Shown piece by piece: positions 20,263 to 26,852 of a stretch of 33,543 nucleotides of DNA (positions within the stretch are counted from its first letter, which is position 1; the number at the start of each line of letters is the position of its first letter). The stretch comes from Bacillota bacterium. Lineage in GTDB: Bacteria; Bacillota; Limnochordia; Darwinibacteriales; Darwinibacteriaceae. Position numbers and translations under genes: made by a program. The stretch is taken from the NCBI GenBank assembly GCA_012521465.1, contig JAAYMI010000040.1, forward strand, positions 1-33,543. The letters run 5' to 3'. A model generated the notes under the pieces. That model did not search any database, was not told the origin of the DNA, and saw nothing but the letters and a program-made list of their open reading frames with translations.

Positions 20263-21048
20263 TTGGCAAGCATCTATGATTACCCCAAATACTACGACAT
20301 TGCCTTCTCGTACCGCGATACTGGCCGCGAGGCAGCAGTGATGCAGCGCGCCATTGAGCAGTTCTCGCACATCCCGGTAGCGAACGTTTTGGAGATCGCC
20401 TGCGGACACAGCCCGCACCTGGAACATATCCTGTCCTTAGGATACAGCTACCAGGGGCTGGATCTCAGCTCAACCATGCTGGCCTACGCTGCCGAGAAAG
20501 CCGCGGCTCGGGGCCTCAAGGCCAAATTCATTCAAGGGAACCTGGCAGACTTCACCGTACCTGAGCCGGTGGACTTCGCCTACATCATGTTAGGCTCTCT
20601 CTATGTCCAGACGACTGCCCAGCTCATCTCCCATTTTGCATCCGTGCAGCGAGTCTTGAAGCCGGGTGGGCTGTATTTTCTTGACTGGTGCATCGATTTC
20701 TCGCCGCTCACCAACACGAGCGACGCCTGGACTTGCAGGCGCGACGGGGTGGAGGTAAGGGTGCGCTACACTACCCGACTCCTCCATCCTGCTCGCCAGC
20801 ACTACCGAGAAAGCTTGTCCGCGGAAGTGAGAGAGGGCAGGGAGCGCCTCCACCTAGAGCACTCCAATATCCGCCGCGCTATCTATCCCCAAGAGTTCGT
20901 CTTGGTGGCATCACACATGCACCAATTCGAACTGGTGGGCTGGTGGAACGATTGGGACTTCAATCAGCCCCTCGACAGCGTCACCCACGGCATAGTCCGC
21001 CCCATTATAGTGCTGCGCCGTAAACTAGTCCGCCCTAACTCTCTTTGA
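20263..21048 (+). CDS. Class I SAM-dependent methyltransferase, substrate unknown
   Basis: A 261-residue protein with a class I methyltransferase fold in its first two thirds: motif I VLEIACGHSPHLEHIL (about 46-61), the acidic end of strand 2 in YQGLDLSSTMLAYA, FIQGNLADF, and VQRVLKPGGLYFLDW. The remainder contains no recognised extra domain. The acceptor cannot be inferred from sequence. It starts with TTG (20263-20265), five bases after AAGGTG. The 3' end overlaps the convergent S9 peptidase gene by 14 bases, so the two transcripts are complementary there and no terminator is visible. Confidence 0.86.
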   Translation: MASIYDYPKYYDIAFSYRDTGREAAVMQRAIEQFSHIPVANVLEIACGHSPHLEHILSLGYSYQGLDLSSTMLAYAAEKAAARGLKAKFIQGNLADFTVPEPVDFAYIMLGSLYVQTTAQLISHFASVQRVLKPGGLYFLDWCIDFSPLTNTSDAWTCRRDGVEVRVRYTTRLLHPARQHYRESLSAEVREGRERLHLEHSNIRRAIYPQEFVLVASHMHQFELVGWWNDWDFNQPLDSVTHGIVRPIIVLRRKLVRPNSL

Positions 21049-23044
21049 GGTATTTGTCAAACCATTGGGTGATTTCCTGGAGCCGCCTGGTGCGGTGCTT
21101 GGGCCTGCCGCTGCGGCTGAGCTCGTGGTTTTCGCCCCGGAACATGCACAGGCGAGCGTCCACCCCGTGATACTTCAGAGCCGAGAACATCTGCAGTGCT
21201 TCTGGAAGCCAGCAGCGGTAGTCTTCATCGGAATGGATAAACAGCGTGGGCGTATTGGCCCGATCCGCATATTTCAATGGGGAATGCTCCCACAGCTTCT
21301 CAAGGTCGCTCCAGGGAGTGGCTCCAATCTGATCAGGAGCAAAGTAGTATCCGATATCCGTGGTCCAGCCCATGGACACCCAGTTGGAGATACTGCGCTG
21401 GGAAGCCGCCGCCCGAAAGCGATCCGTATGACCGATAATCCAGTTGGTCATAAAGCCACCGTACGAACCACCCGTTACACCCACACGGTTGGCATCAATC
21501 GCCGGGAAGCGGCGCAGCACCTCGTCTGTGAAGGTCATGAGGTCATCGTAGTCGATCGTGCCGTATTTCCCCCGAATATCAGCGAAGGCATTACCCTTCC
21601 CGTCACTCCCCCGCGGATTGCAGAAGAACACGAAGTATCCTTGGTTAGCCCAGAACTGCATTTCATGGAAGAACACAGTGCCGTAGACCGTCTTGGGACC
21701 GCCGTGGATATTGAGAATGGCAGGGTACTTTCCTCCCTCGTCGTAATCCACAGGGCGCATAACCCAACCGTCGATCATCACTCCTGGTGCTGTCTCTACC
21801 ACCAAGTGCTCCAAGGAAGCCAAGGAGCGCTCCTTCGCCAGCCACTCATTAAAATGCGTCACTTGACTCTCTTCACCATGGGTTAGACGATACATCTCCT
21901 GAAGCTTGCCCTCCCGCATGGCAATCAGGAGGATATTGCTGCCATGAACCGTAAATCCATCGACGGAGCCTGGCTGGTTGGTAAGCTGTTCCACCTCCCC
22001 ATCTGCTCCAATGCGGTAGAGGTGGGAGTCGGCTCCTGCAGTGGAGATGAAGTAGAGGTATCCGCTGTGGAACACAAGCGACTCAGAGTTCCCGTAGCGG
22101 CAATCCGAATTCACCGAATTCCACAGACTCTGGTCCCAGTCTGGTGTGAGAAGCTGGCGCCGGCCAGTGGAAAGATCCACCAGATAGAATCGGGGGTTTT
22201 CGTTGAGGCCGTAGCTTTGCATAGCGCTGCCGGTGGCCAATGCGGTACCATCGCCGAGGAAATGCCCATACCTGTACTGGAAGGGTTCTGAATCCGGCAC
22301 TTGCCGGCACTGGCCTTCTACCAAGTCCAAGACGTATAAGGAGCTGGTCTGCGGCCTTTTCCCCTGGAACTCTTGGCCCACACATAAGGCTTTGGTCTTG
22401 TCTTCATTCAAGGTGGCTGCAGCTATATCCAGTGGACCTGGTGTAAGATCCACCAGCTGGCCCGTACTGGGCGTGAACAGGAAGGCGTGCGTCCGCTCGA
22501 GGCTGACAAACCCCTTGCCATTCGCCCAAAAGGGGATCTCTTCCAATATTTCACAGTACCTTTCCGCATGCGCCTGCTCTTCCTGAGCCTGGCGCTCTTC
22601 TCTGCTCAAACTGTAGGCAGGGGGCTTGGCCAGGTTGATGGTGCCTAGGACCAGAAACTTGTCTGGCTCCAGCTCCAATAGCTCTTTCACCTGCAGGGGG
22701 ATGCGAAACGCCTCTTGCGCTTCTCCTCCCCTGGTACTGATCTTGTAATAGATAGTCTCCTTCCTGCCCTTCTCGGCCGCTTCCTTGTCTTTGCGACTGC
22801 GCTTAGCAGCAAACAGCACATGCTCCCCATCGTCCAGCCAAGTAAAGCTCCGCTCCTCACCCAGTCCAGTCAGCTGGTACAGCTTGTTCCCTTCTTGATC
22901 ATAGATCCACAATACGGACGCGTAGTTATTCTCCTCGAGATCGGCCTTGTGCACGGCAAAACAGGCCAGTTCGCCTGTGCGATTGTACTTAATCCCAGAC
23001 AAAAAGCGGTATTCCGTAAAATCCTCTAGTCTAAGTTTCTCCAA
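21035..23044 (-). CDS. S9-family serine peptidase (prolyl oligopeptidase / acylaminoacyl-peptidase type)
   Basis: A 669-residue cytosolic peptidase without signal peptide. Residues about 1-410 form a WD/beta-propeller-like filter domain. The alpha/beta-hydrolase domain follows, with S527 in VGVTGGSYGGFMTNW, an aspartate about 608 in FIHSDEDYRC and H640 in FRGENHELSRSG as the triad. The HELSRSG ending is that of the acylaminoacyl-peptidase/S9C subgroup, which releases N-blocked residues or short peptides. Length is typical. A TTG start (23042-23044) has GGAGG 7 bases upstream. It lies 28 bases behind the YheC/YheD-like gene on the same strand, so the two may be co-transcribed. Confidence 0.93.
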   Translation of the reverse strand: MEKLRLEDFTEYRFLSGIKYNRTGELACFAVHKADLEENNYASVLWIYDQEGNKLYQLTGLGEERSFTWLDDGEHVLFAAKRSRKDKEAAEKGRKETIYYKISTRGGEAQEAFRIPLQVKELLELEPDKFLVLGTINLAKPPAYSLSREERQAQEEQAHAERYCEILEEIPFWANGKGFVSLERTHAFLFTPSTGQLVDLTPGPLDIAAATLNEDKTKALCVGQEFQGKRPQTSSLYVLDLVEGQCRQVPDSEPFQYRYGHFLGDGTALATGSAMQSYGLNENPRFYLVDLSTGRRQLLTPDWDQSLWNSVNSDCRYGNSESLVFHSGYLYFISTAGADSHLYRIGADGEVEQLTNQPGSVDGFTVHGSNILLIAMREGKLQEMYRLTHGEESQVTHFNEWLAKERSLASLEHLVVETAPGVMIDGWVMRPVDYDEGGKYPAILNIHGGPKTVYGTVFFHEMQFWANQGYFVFFCNPRGSDGKGNAFADIRGKYGTIDYDDLMTFTDEVLRRFPAIDANRVGVTGGSYGGFMTNWIIGHTDRFRAAASQRSISNWVSMGWTTDIGYYFAPDQIGATPWSDLEKLWEHSPLKYADRANTPTLFIHSDEDYRCWLPEALQMFSALKYHGVDARLCMFRGENHELSRSGRPKHRTRRLQEITQWFDKYLKES

Positions 23045-23072
23045 CTCCGAGCCTCCTCTAATAGTGCATTAG

Positions 23073-24128
23073 TCATATATTCCCTGCAGTGCTGCCAACT
23101 CCTTTTCCCCTTTCAGGAGCCGACAGGCCGAGCCTGCGCAGATAGGTTAAGGGAGTTAGGTATATCCGTTCCAGCATCTGTTCATCCCCGAATTCGTGGA
23201 ACAGACCTTTATCAGGTTTGCCGTTCACTTCAATGATCCACGGTCTACCCTCTGCGTCCACCATAAAGTCCACGCAGATTTCCCCCAACCTGCCGAGGGG
23301 GCCGTCCAGCTGAACCGCAGCCAATCTGGCCAGCTTGCCCATGCGGGCGAGAATCCTTTTTCCGGCACTCCCGAAGCTGGAGAGCACTCGACTCGGATAG
23401 GAAAGGGACGCGTATTGGTTCGTGATAAAGCTCCCCTCCCGGGCGACGCGGCTCAGTTGTCCAGCCACATTCCACACGCCGCGACCATTTTTCTGAACCA
23501 CAAACCGCACATCAAAAACTCCGCCGCTAAATACTGCCCCTTGCACATATTCTTGGACTACATATTTCTCCCCCATCTGCAGGAGCTCCACAAGCGCCAA
23601 GAATGGCTCTCCCTTGGGAATGGGCAGGGGGATATTTATATTGCTGGTCACCAGAACAAACTCTCCCGCTGGCTCCAGCAGATAGACGTTCCGTCCTGAC
23701 TGGCCCCGTCTCGGCTTGATGACCCATTTCCTGCCATCGGCCAAGTGAGCTGCAAGCTGCTCGGGCACCAGTTCGTGTGCCTCGGGCAGAAAGGGCCTGA
23801 GAGCTGCACTGCCCGTCAGGACTTGGTGCACATCGAGTTTGTCAAACAGAGTGCGGGTGTTGAACACCCGCCCCTCGCCGAGAAATTGTTCAAGTCTCGC
23901 GATCACCTCTGGTTTTTCTGGGTAACAGCGGTTGTAGACGGCGTTGGGCAGCGGATAGGTCCCCTCGGTCCACGTTCCGCGGCTGAGAATCAGTCCGGCT
24001 GCGGTCCGTGCCTGCCAGTTTATGGTGTCCTCCCCAAACAGCAAGACCCGAAAGCCGTACTTGGTCGAGAGTTTCTGGTAATATGGAATCCGCTGCGTTC
24101 TGTTGAGGAGTAAACCCATCAAGATCAT
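23073..24128 (-). CDS. YheC/YheD-like ATP-grasp protein (endospore coat-associated family)
   Basis: A 351-residue protein with an N-terminal region like YheC/YheD (YRVLLFG-like strand, NAVYNRCYP, FNTRTLFDKLDVHQVL) and an ATP-grasp fold: WVIKPRRGQSGRNVYLL (ATP lysine and glycine-rich loop), YVVQEYV, DVRFVVQKNG, and the metal-binding end IIEVNGKPDKGLF. In Bacillus the family is associated with the endospore coat; the reaction is unknown but should be an ATP-dependent ligation. ATG start at 24128 with AGGAG 9-10 bases before. It faces the duplicated small-gene cassette across about 120 bases, which hints that the cassette too may be sporulation-related. Confidence 0.87.
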   Translation of the reverse strand: MILMGLLLNRTQRIPYYQKLSTKYGFRVLLFGEDTINWQARTAAGLILSRGTWTEGTYPLPNAVYNRCYPEKPEVIARLEQFLGEGRVFNTRTLFDKLDVHQVLTGSAALRPFLPEAHELVPEQLAAHLADGRKWVIKPRRGQSGRNVYLLEPAGEFVLVTSNINIPLPIPKGEPFLALVELLQMGEKYVVQEYVQGAVFSGGVFDVRFVVQKNGRGVWNVAGQLSRVAREGSFITNQYASLSYPSRVLSSFGSAGKRILARMGKLARLAAVQLDGPLGRLGEICVDFMVDAEGRPWIIEVNGKPDKGLFHEFGDEQMLERIYLTPLTYLRRLGLSAPERGKGVGSTAGNI

Positions 24129-24203
24129 AGGACACCACTCCTGAGGTGGGTAAAATAGGACAGCGGTAATAAAGCGCCTAACTCCAGCTTACATACCCTA
24201 ATA

Positions 24204-24222
24204 CGAGAGCAGGCGACTCTCG
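24204..24222 (+). promoter_or_regulatory. 5' hairpin of copy A
   Basis: CGAGAG (24204-24209) and CTCTCG (24217-24222) form a 6-bp stem with a 7-base loop, 14 bases ahead of the ribosome binding site. In copy B the closing C-G pair is replaced by T-A, a compensatory change that supports a real RNA structure. Confidence 0.6.
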
Positions 24223-24248
24223 AGTACTCGCTCCAAGGAGGTAGCACC

Positions 24249-24329
24249 TTGAACAACCAGCAGGAAACCTTCATCGTCTTCGTAGCGCTGATTCTCATCG
24301 TGGTACTGGCTGTGATTCTCCTTGCCTAG
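24249..24329 (+). CDS. 26-residue hydrophobic microprotein, copy A
   Basis: A TTG-start gene for a peptide with a short polar head (MNNQQET) and a 19-residue all-hydrophobic tail (FIVFVALILIVVLAVILLA) long enough for one membrane helix. GGAGG lies exactly 7 bases before the TTG, and a strong terminator begins 7 bases after the stop, so the transcript is a very short monocistronic message. Copy B encodes the same peptide with only residues 3 and 4 changed although 8 other codons differ synonymously, strong evidence of translation. The hydrophobic core recalls the tiny YjcZ-like sporulation proteins, but small type I toxins have the same general look. Function is not assigned. Confidence 0.85.
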   Translation: MNNQQETFIVFVALILIVVLAVILLA

Positions 24330-24336
24330 CGAAAGG

Positions 24337-24367
24337 GAGATGGGGTTAAGTCCCCATCTCTTCTTTT
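24337..24367 (+). terminator. Intrinsic terminator after microprotein A
   Basis: GAGATGGGG (24337-24345), loop TTAAGT, CCCCATCTC (24352-24360), followed by TTCTTTTTT. A 9-bp perfect stem with a good T run, separating the 26-residue gene from the 92-residue gene. Confidence 0.9.
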
Positions 24368-24424
24368 TTAGTATATGAGTACCTGGAAAATCGGGAACGA
24401 GTTCCTGATAGCTATTGCCCCTGA

Positions 24425-24438
24425 GACTAATATCATAG
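24425..24438 (+). promoter_or_regulatory. Conserved block upstream of the 92-residue gene, copy A
   Basis: GACTAATATCATAG is identical in both copies (also 25180-25193) although most surrounding non-coding sequence differs, and it sits between the terminator and the ribosome binding site. Since transcription from upstream should stop at the terminator, this is a candidate promoter element. Its CATAG core resembles -10 elements of late sporulation sigma factors, but no matching -35 was found. Confidence 0.4.
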
Positions 24439-24459
24439 GAACAAAGGAGGTGTATCTGA

Positions 24460-24738
24460 ATGGCCGCGGGTAACAATGGCGCTAACCAAACCTTTGACAC
24501 ACTGCTGAGGGTCCTGCCAAGCATTATTGCTGCGTATCCCGCATTCATGGCACTGATCAGCGAACAAGGTACCGGAAAGATCGACCTCACCCAAGTGGTG
24601 ACGGCCCTGCCGCAGATCCTCGATGAAGTACGCAATGCAACGCCCGAGCAGCTTGAGCAGCTGTTGACTCACATCACAGAGACGTTTCCAGGCCTAGAAG
24701 GGGTACTACCACAACAAGGGGGGACGAAAGATGGGTAG
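24460..24738 (+). CDS. 92-residue protein of unrecognised family, copy A
   Basis: I do not recognise the family. The protein is soluble-looking and probably helical: a short Gly/Asn/Gln-rich head (MAAGNNGANQTFD), then leucine-rich amphipathic segments punctuated by prolines (LLRVLPSIIAAYPAFMAL, TALPQILDEVRNATPEQLEQ, FPGLEGVLP). No cysteine, signal peptide or membrane helix. Copy B has the same length and roughly half the residues, with AYPxFM, ALPQIL, the VR-A-PE-LE spacing and PGLE-LP kept; these mark the structural core. An ideal AAAGGAGG is 9 bases before the ATG. Its stop codon is overlapped by the start of the 31-residue peptide gene, so the two are translationally coupled. Confidence 0.88.
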   Translation: MAAGNNGANQTFDTLLRVLPSIIAAYPAFMALISEQGTGKIDLTQVVTALPQILDEVRNATPEQLEQLLTHITETFPGLEGVLPQQGGTKDG

Positions 24739-24826
24739 ACCGGCTCCTTGCTGTCAGCTTGATCCCTTAATGGTGATTTTCATCCTTTTCCTGGTAGCAT
24801 TGGTGATCATCGCCGCCAGAACCTGA
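24731..24826 (+). CDS. 31-residue single-pass membrane microprotein, coupled to the 92-residue gene (copy A only)
   Basis: ATG at 24731-24733 overlaps the TAG of the preceding gene, with AAGGGGGG 7 bases before it (within the preceding coding region). The peptide has a short head with a cysteine pair (MGRPAPCCQLDP) followed by a hydrophobic helix (LMVIFILFLVALVIIAA) and ends RT. Tiny proteins with cysteines and one hydrophobic helix are common among sporulation genes of this phylum; that resemblance is general. It is followed 17 bases later by a terminator. Copy B has no counterpart: only the GGGTAG-CCGGC flank is retained. Confidence 0.72.
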   Translation: MGRPAPCCQLDPLMVIFILFLVALVIIAART

Positions 24827-24843
24827 TAGTCCACGCTGATAAC

Positions 24844-24882
24844 GCCCAGACTAGCTGAACAACAGTCTGGGCCTTTTCCTCT
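24844..24882 (+). terminator. Intrinsic terminator closing copy A
   Basis: GCCCAGACT (24844-24852), 11-base loop, AGTCTGGGC (24864-24872), followed by CTTTTCCTCT. Confidence 0.85.
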
Positions 24883-24958
24883 CGGGGATGCAGTTCCCCA
24901 CTTTGCAAAATAGGATGGCAGAATTACAGCATTCGCCCGGCCTTGACATACCTTGAAG

Positions 24959-24978
24959 TGAGAGCGTGCAGACTCTCA
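24959..24978 (+). promoter_or_regulatory. 5' hairpin of copy B
   Basis: TGAGAG (24959-24964) pairs with CTCTCA (24973-24978), loop of 8. It is equivalent to the copy A hairpin with a compensatory closing pair. An alternative pairing AGCGTG (24963-24968) with CACGCT (24983-24988) would reach to within a few bases of the ribosome binding site. Confidence 0.55.
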
Positions 24979-25004
24979 ACTACACGCTTCAAGGAGGTGG
25001 CGAT

Positions 25005-25085
25005 TTGAACGACGCTCAGGAGACCTTCATCGTTTTTGTAGCTTTAATTCTCATCGTGGTGCTAGCTGTGATTCTCCTTGCTTAG
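25005..25085 (+). CDS. 26-residue hydrophobic microprotein, copy B
   Basis: TTG-start paralogue of the copy A peptide: head MNDAQET, then the identical 19-residue hydrophobic tail. Two replacements (N3D, Q4A) against eight synonymously changed codons show that the protein sequence, not just the DNA, is being kept. AAGGAGG is 7 bases before the TTG, the same spacing as copy A. A terminator with the same stem sequence starts 7 bases after the stop. The function is unknown; membrane insertion is inferred from hydrophobicity. Confidence 0.85.
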   Translation: MNDAQETFIVFVALILIVVLAVILLA

Positions 25086-25092
25086 CGAATTG

Positions 25093-25125
25093 GAGATGGG
25101 GTGCACGCCCCATCTCTTCTTCTTA
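25093..25125 (+). terminator. Intrinsic terminator after microprotein B
   Basis: GAGATGGGG (25093-25101), loop TGCACG, CCCCATCTC (25108-25116), then TTCTTCTTA. The stem is identical to copy A while the loop differs. Confidence 0.88.
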
Positions 25126-25179
25126 GTTTATTCCCAGTTCACGAATAGGGAACACATTCCTGACAGCCAAATCTCAGGG

Positions 25180-25193
25180 GACTAATATCATAG
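25180..25193 (+). promoter_or_regulatory. Conserved block upstream of the 92-residue gene, copy B
   Basis: GACTAATATCATAG, identical to 24425-24438. A second shared segment lies further up (GGGAAC-nnn-TTCCTGA at 24393 and 25148). Both are candidates for promoter or activator elements that restart transcription after the terminator. Confidence 0.4.
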
Positions 25194-25213
25194 AAGCAAA
25201 GGAGGTGTAGACA

Positions 25214-25492
25214 ATGGCTGTTGGCGGTACTGGATCGAATCAGTCCTTTGACGCGCTGCTGAAACTGCTGCCTGGCTTGGTCTCTGCGTATCCATCGTTC
25301 ATGTCACTGTTAGGTGAACATGGCGTGGATAAGGCCAGTCTAAATCAACTGACTGCGGCATTACCACAAATCCTGGAAAAAGTGAGGGAAGCAGAACCAG
25401 AGAAACTGGAAGAGTTGGTTTCCCAGATCTCCCAGGCTGTGCCAGGCTTGGAGGATCTTCTGCCAAAAAGAGAGGGAAAAAGGAGAGGGTAG
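25214..25492 (+). CDS. 92-residue protein of unrecognised family, copy B
   Basis: Paralogue of the copy A protein with identical length and no gaps in the alignment. Conserved segments are NQ-FD-LL, LP--(9)-AYP-FM-L, ALPQIL, VR-A-PE-LE-L and PGLE-LP; the C-terminal tail is more basic (KREGKRRG). The regular proline-leucine spacing suggests a small helical bundle. GGAGG is 8 bases before the ATG. No coupled downstream peptide follows: the stop is 20 bases before the terminator stem. Function unknown. Maintenance of two diverged copies suggests subfunctions or a heteromer. Confidence 0.86.
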   Translation: MAVGGTGSNQSFDALLKLLPGLVSAYPSFMSLLGEHGVDKASLNQLTAALPQILEKVREAEPEKLEELVSQISQAVPGLEDLLPKREGKRRG

Positions 25493-25512
25493 GCCGGCCC
25501 TGCAACCTATTA

Positions 25513-25549
25513 GGCCCAGACTAGCAAGGAGGCTAGCCTGGGCCGTTTT
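25513..25549 (+). terminator. Intrinsic terminator closing copy B
   Basis: GGCCCAGACTAGC (25513-25525), 6-base loop, GCTAGCCTGGGCC (25532-25544): a 13-bp stem with one mismatch, followed by GTTTTG. It lies between convergent genes, 12 bases from the stop of the alcohol dehydrogenase gene. Confidence 0.8.
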
Positions 25550-25555
25550 GCAGAG

Positions 25556-26725
25556 CTAAACAGTTAGCTGATAGATCTTCAGGACATCTTCTTTGGTCAG
25601 TTCTACAAACCTCCCCAGAGTGCGAGACCCATTGGCTGTGCATTTGGCAGCCATCTCCTCCAAACGATCGGCAGGAATGCCCGCGTCCGCCAATCGTGTC
25701 GGCAGCCCGATGCGCTTGAAGAATTCTTCCAGACGCCGGATGCCCTCCAAAGCAGTCTTTTCTGGATTATGGTAATCCGGGTCAACACCCCAAACGCGAG
25801 CAGCAAATTGTACAAACCGGGGAAGATCGTGCTGATAGACATACTTCATCCAGGCAGGAAAGACGATGGCCAAGCCCGCACCGTGAGCCAAATCGTAGAT
25901 TCCGCTCAATTCGTGTTCGATCATATGTGACGCCCAGTCCCCAATGCGGCCCGTGCTCAAAAGGTCGTTGTGGGCAATGGTGCCCGCCCACATGATGTTG
26001 GCACGGATATCGTAGTTTTCTGGCTCTTCCAGGGCACGGGGAGCGTACTTGATGATACTGCGCAGCGCCGCTTCGCACAGCTGATCAGTTAGATCCACTT
26101 CCCGCACGTTGGTGAAATACCTTTCCATAATGTGGGCCATCATGTCTGCGGCTCCACACGCCGTTTGATAGGGCGGCAGGGTGTAAGTCAGCTCGGGATT
26201 CATGATGGCAAACCGTGGGCGCAGGATCACATGGTCGCAGGCGCGCTTCAGCCAGCCATCTTCATTGGTGATCACCGTTCCTGTGCTGGCCTCGCTCCCT
26301 GCTGCGGGGATGGTCAGGACGACCCCTACAGGCATGGCATCTTGAGGTTCTGCCTTACCGGTGTAGAAATCCCACACATCGCCGTCATAGCGGGCACCCA
26401 AGGCGATGGCCTTAGCAGAATCAATAACGCTGCCGCCTCCTACCGCCAGAATGAGTTCAATCCCCTGCTCCCGAACGATCTTGATGCCTTCCCTCACCAG
26501 GCTGAGACGGGGGTTCGGCTGCACCCCGCCCAGTTCGATGTAACTTACGCCAGCATGTTTGAGAGACTCTTCAACGCGCGCTTTCAGGCCTGTGCGCACA
26601 ATGTGACCGCCGCCATAGTGAAGCAGGACTTTTTTTGCCAGGGCGGCAGTTTCCACGCCTACCTGCTGCTCAGTGCCCCGCCCGAAGATAATCTTAGTAC
26701 GGTTCGAAAACACAAAATTCTCCAT
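25556..26725 (-). CDS. Iron-containing (group III) alcohol dehydrogenase, butanol dehydrogenase-like
   Basis: A 389-residue NAD(P)H-dependent alcohol dehydrogenase of the BdhA/YugJ type. The nucleotide-binding loop is AVGGGSVIDSAKAIA (about 94-109). The four metal ligands D194, H198 (AADMMAHIMERYF), H267 (DWASHMIEHELSG) and H281 (YDLAHGAGLAI) are all present at the usual positions. It would reduce short-chain aldehydes to alcohols during fermentation, disposing of reductant linked to the acetyl-CoA made by the pyruvate oxidoreductase. The frame is open to 26821, but AAGGAGG is 7 bases before the ATG at 26723-26725 and the family N-terminus (MENFVFSNRTKIIFG) begins there. It is divergent from the HAD gene. 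Confidence 0.94.
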   Translation of the reverse strand: MENFVFSNRTKIIFGRGTEQQVGVETAALAKKVLLHYGGGHIVRTGLKARVEESLKHAGVSYIELGGVQPNPRLSLVREGIKIVREQGIELILAVGGGSVIDSAKAIALGARYDGDVWDFYTGKAEPQDAMPVGVVLTIPAAGSEASTGTVITNEDGWLKRACDHVILRPRFAIMNPELTYTLPPYQTACGAADMMAHIMERYFTNVREVDLTDQLCEAALRSIIKYAPRALEEPENYDIRANIMWAGTIAHNDLLSTGRIGDWASHMIEHELSGIYDLAHGAGLAIVFPAWMKYVYQHDLPRFVQFAARVWGVDPDYHNPEKTALEGIRRLEEFFKRIGLPTRLADAGIPADRLEEMAAKCTANGSRTLGRFVELTKEDVLKIYQLTV

Positions 26726-26792
26726 ACGATACCCTCCTTGACCCGGAGATTTGCATATATACTTCCCGCAAAACCAGAAAACTCCTACCAGG

Positions 26793-26822
26793 TTGACAGG
26801 CCATTTCGCCGTTGGATACAAT
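26793..26822 (+). promoter_or_regulatory. Promoter of the HAD phosphatase gene
   Basis: TTGACA (26793-26798), 18-base spacer, TACAAT (26817-26822), 31 bases before the start codon. Confidence 0.6.
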
Positions 26823-26852
26823 TAAGCGAGAACTGCAGAAGGAGAGAAATGC

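Larger units (their letters stand above)
24191..25549 (+). repeat. Directly duplicated cassette of small genes (copy A 24191-24882, copy B 24946-25549)
   Basis: Each copy has the same order: ACATACC block (24191-24197 / 24946-24952), short hairpin, AAGGAGGT-TTG start, 26-residue peptide gene, a terminator with the same GAGATGGGG/CCCCATCTC stem, a GACTAATATCATAG block, AAAGGAGGTGTA, a 92-residue protein gene, and a GCCCAGACT-type terminator. Copy A has an additional 31-residue gene before its last terminator; copy B retains only the flanks of that gene. The coding parts have diverged mostly at synonymous sites in the 26-residue gene and to about half identity in the 92-residue gene, so this is an old duplication kept by selection. 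Confidence 0.9.

Noticed and set aside
24943-24971. TTGACA before the copy B peptide as a housekeeping promoter
   Set aside because: No acceptable -10 lies 16-18 bases downstream (GTGCAG), and copy A keeps only the ACATACC part, so the conserved element is something else.
24191-25549. Reading the duplicated cassette as an insertion sequence or integron-like element
   Set aside because: There is no transposase, no terminal inverted repeats and no target duplication; the repeats are direct and diverged, with selected coding regions.
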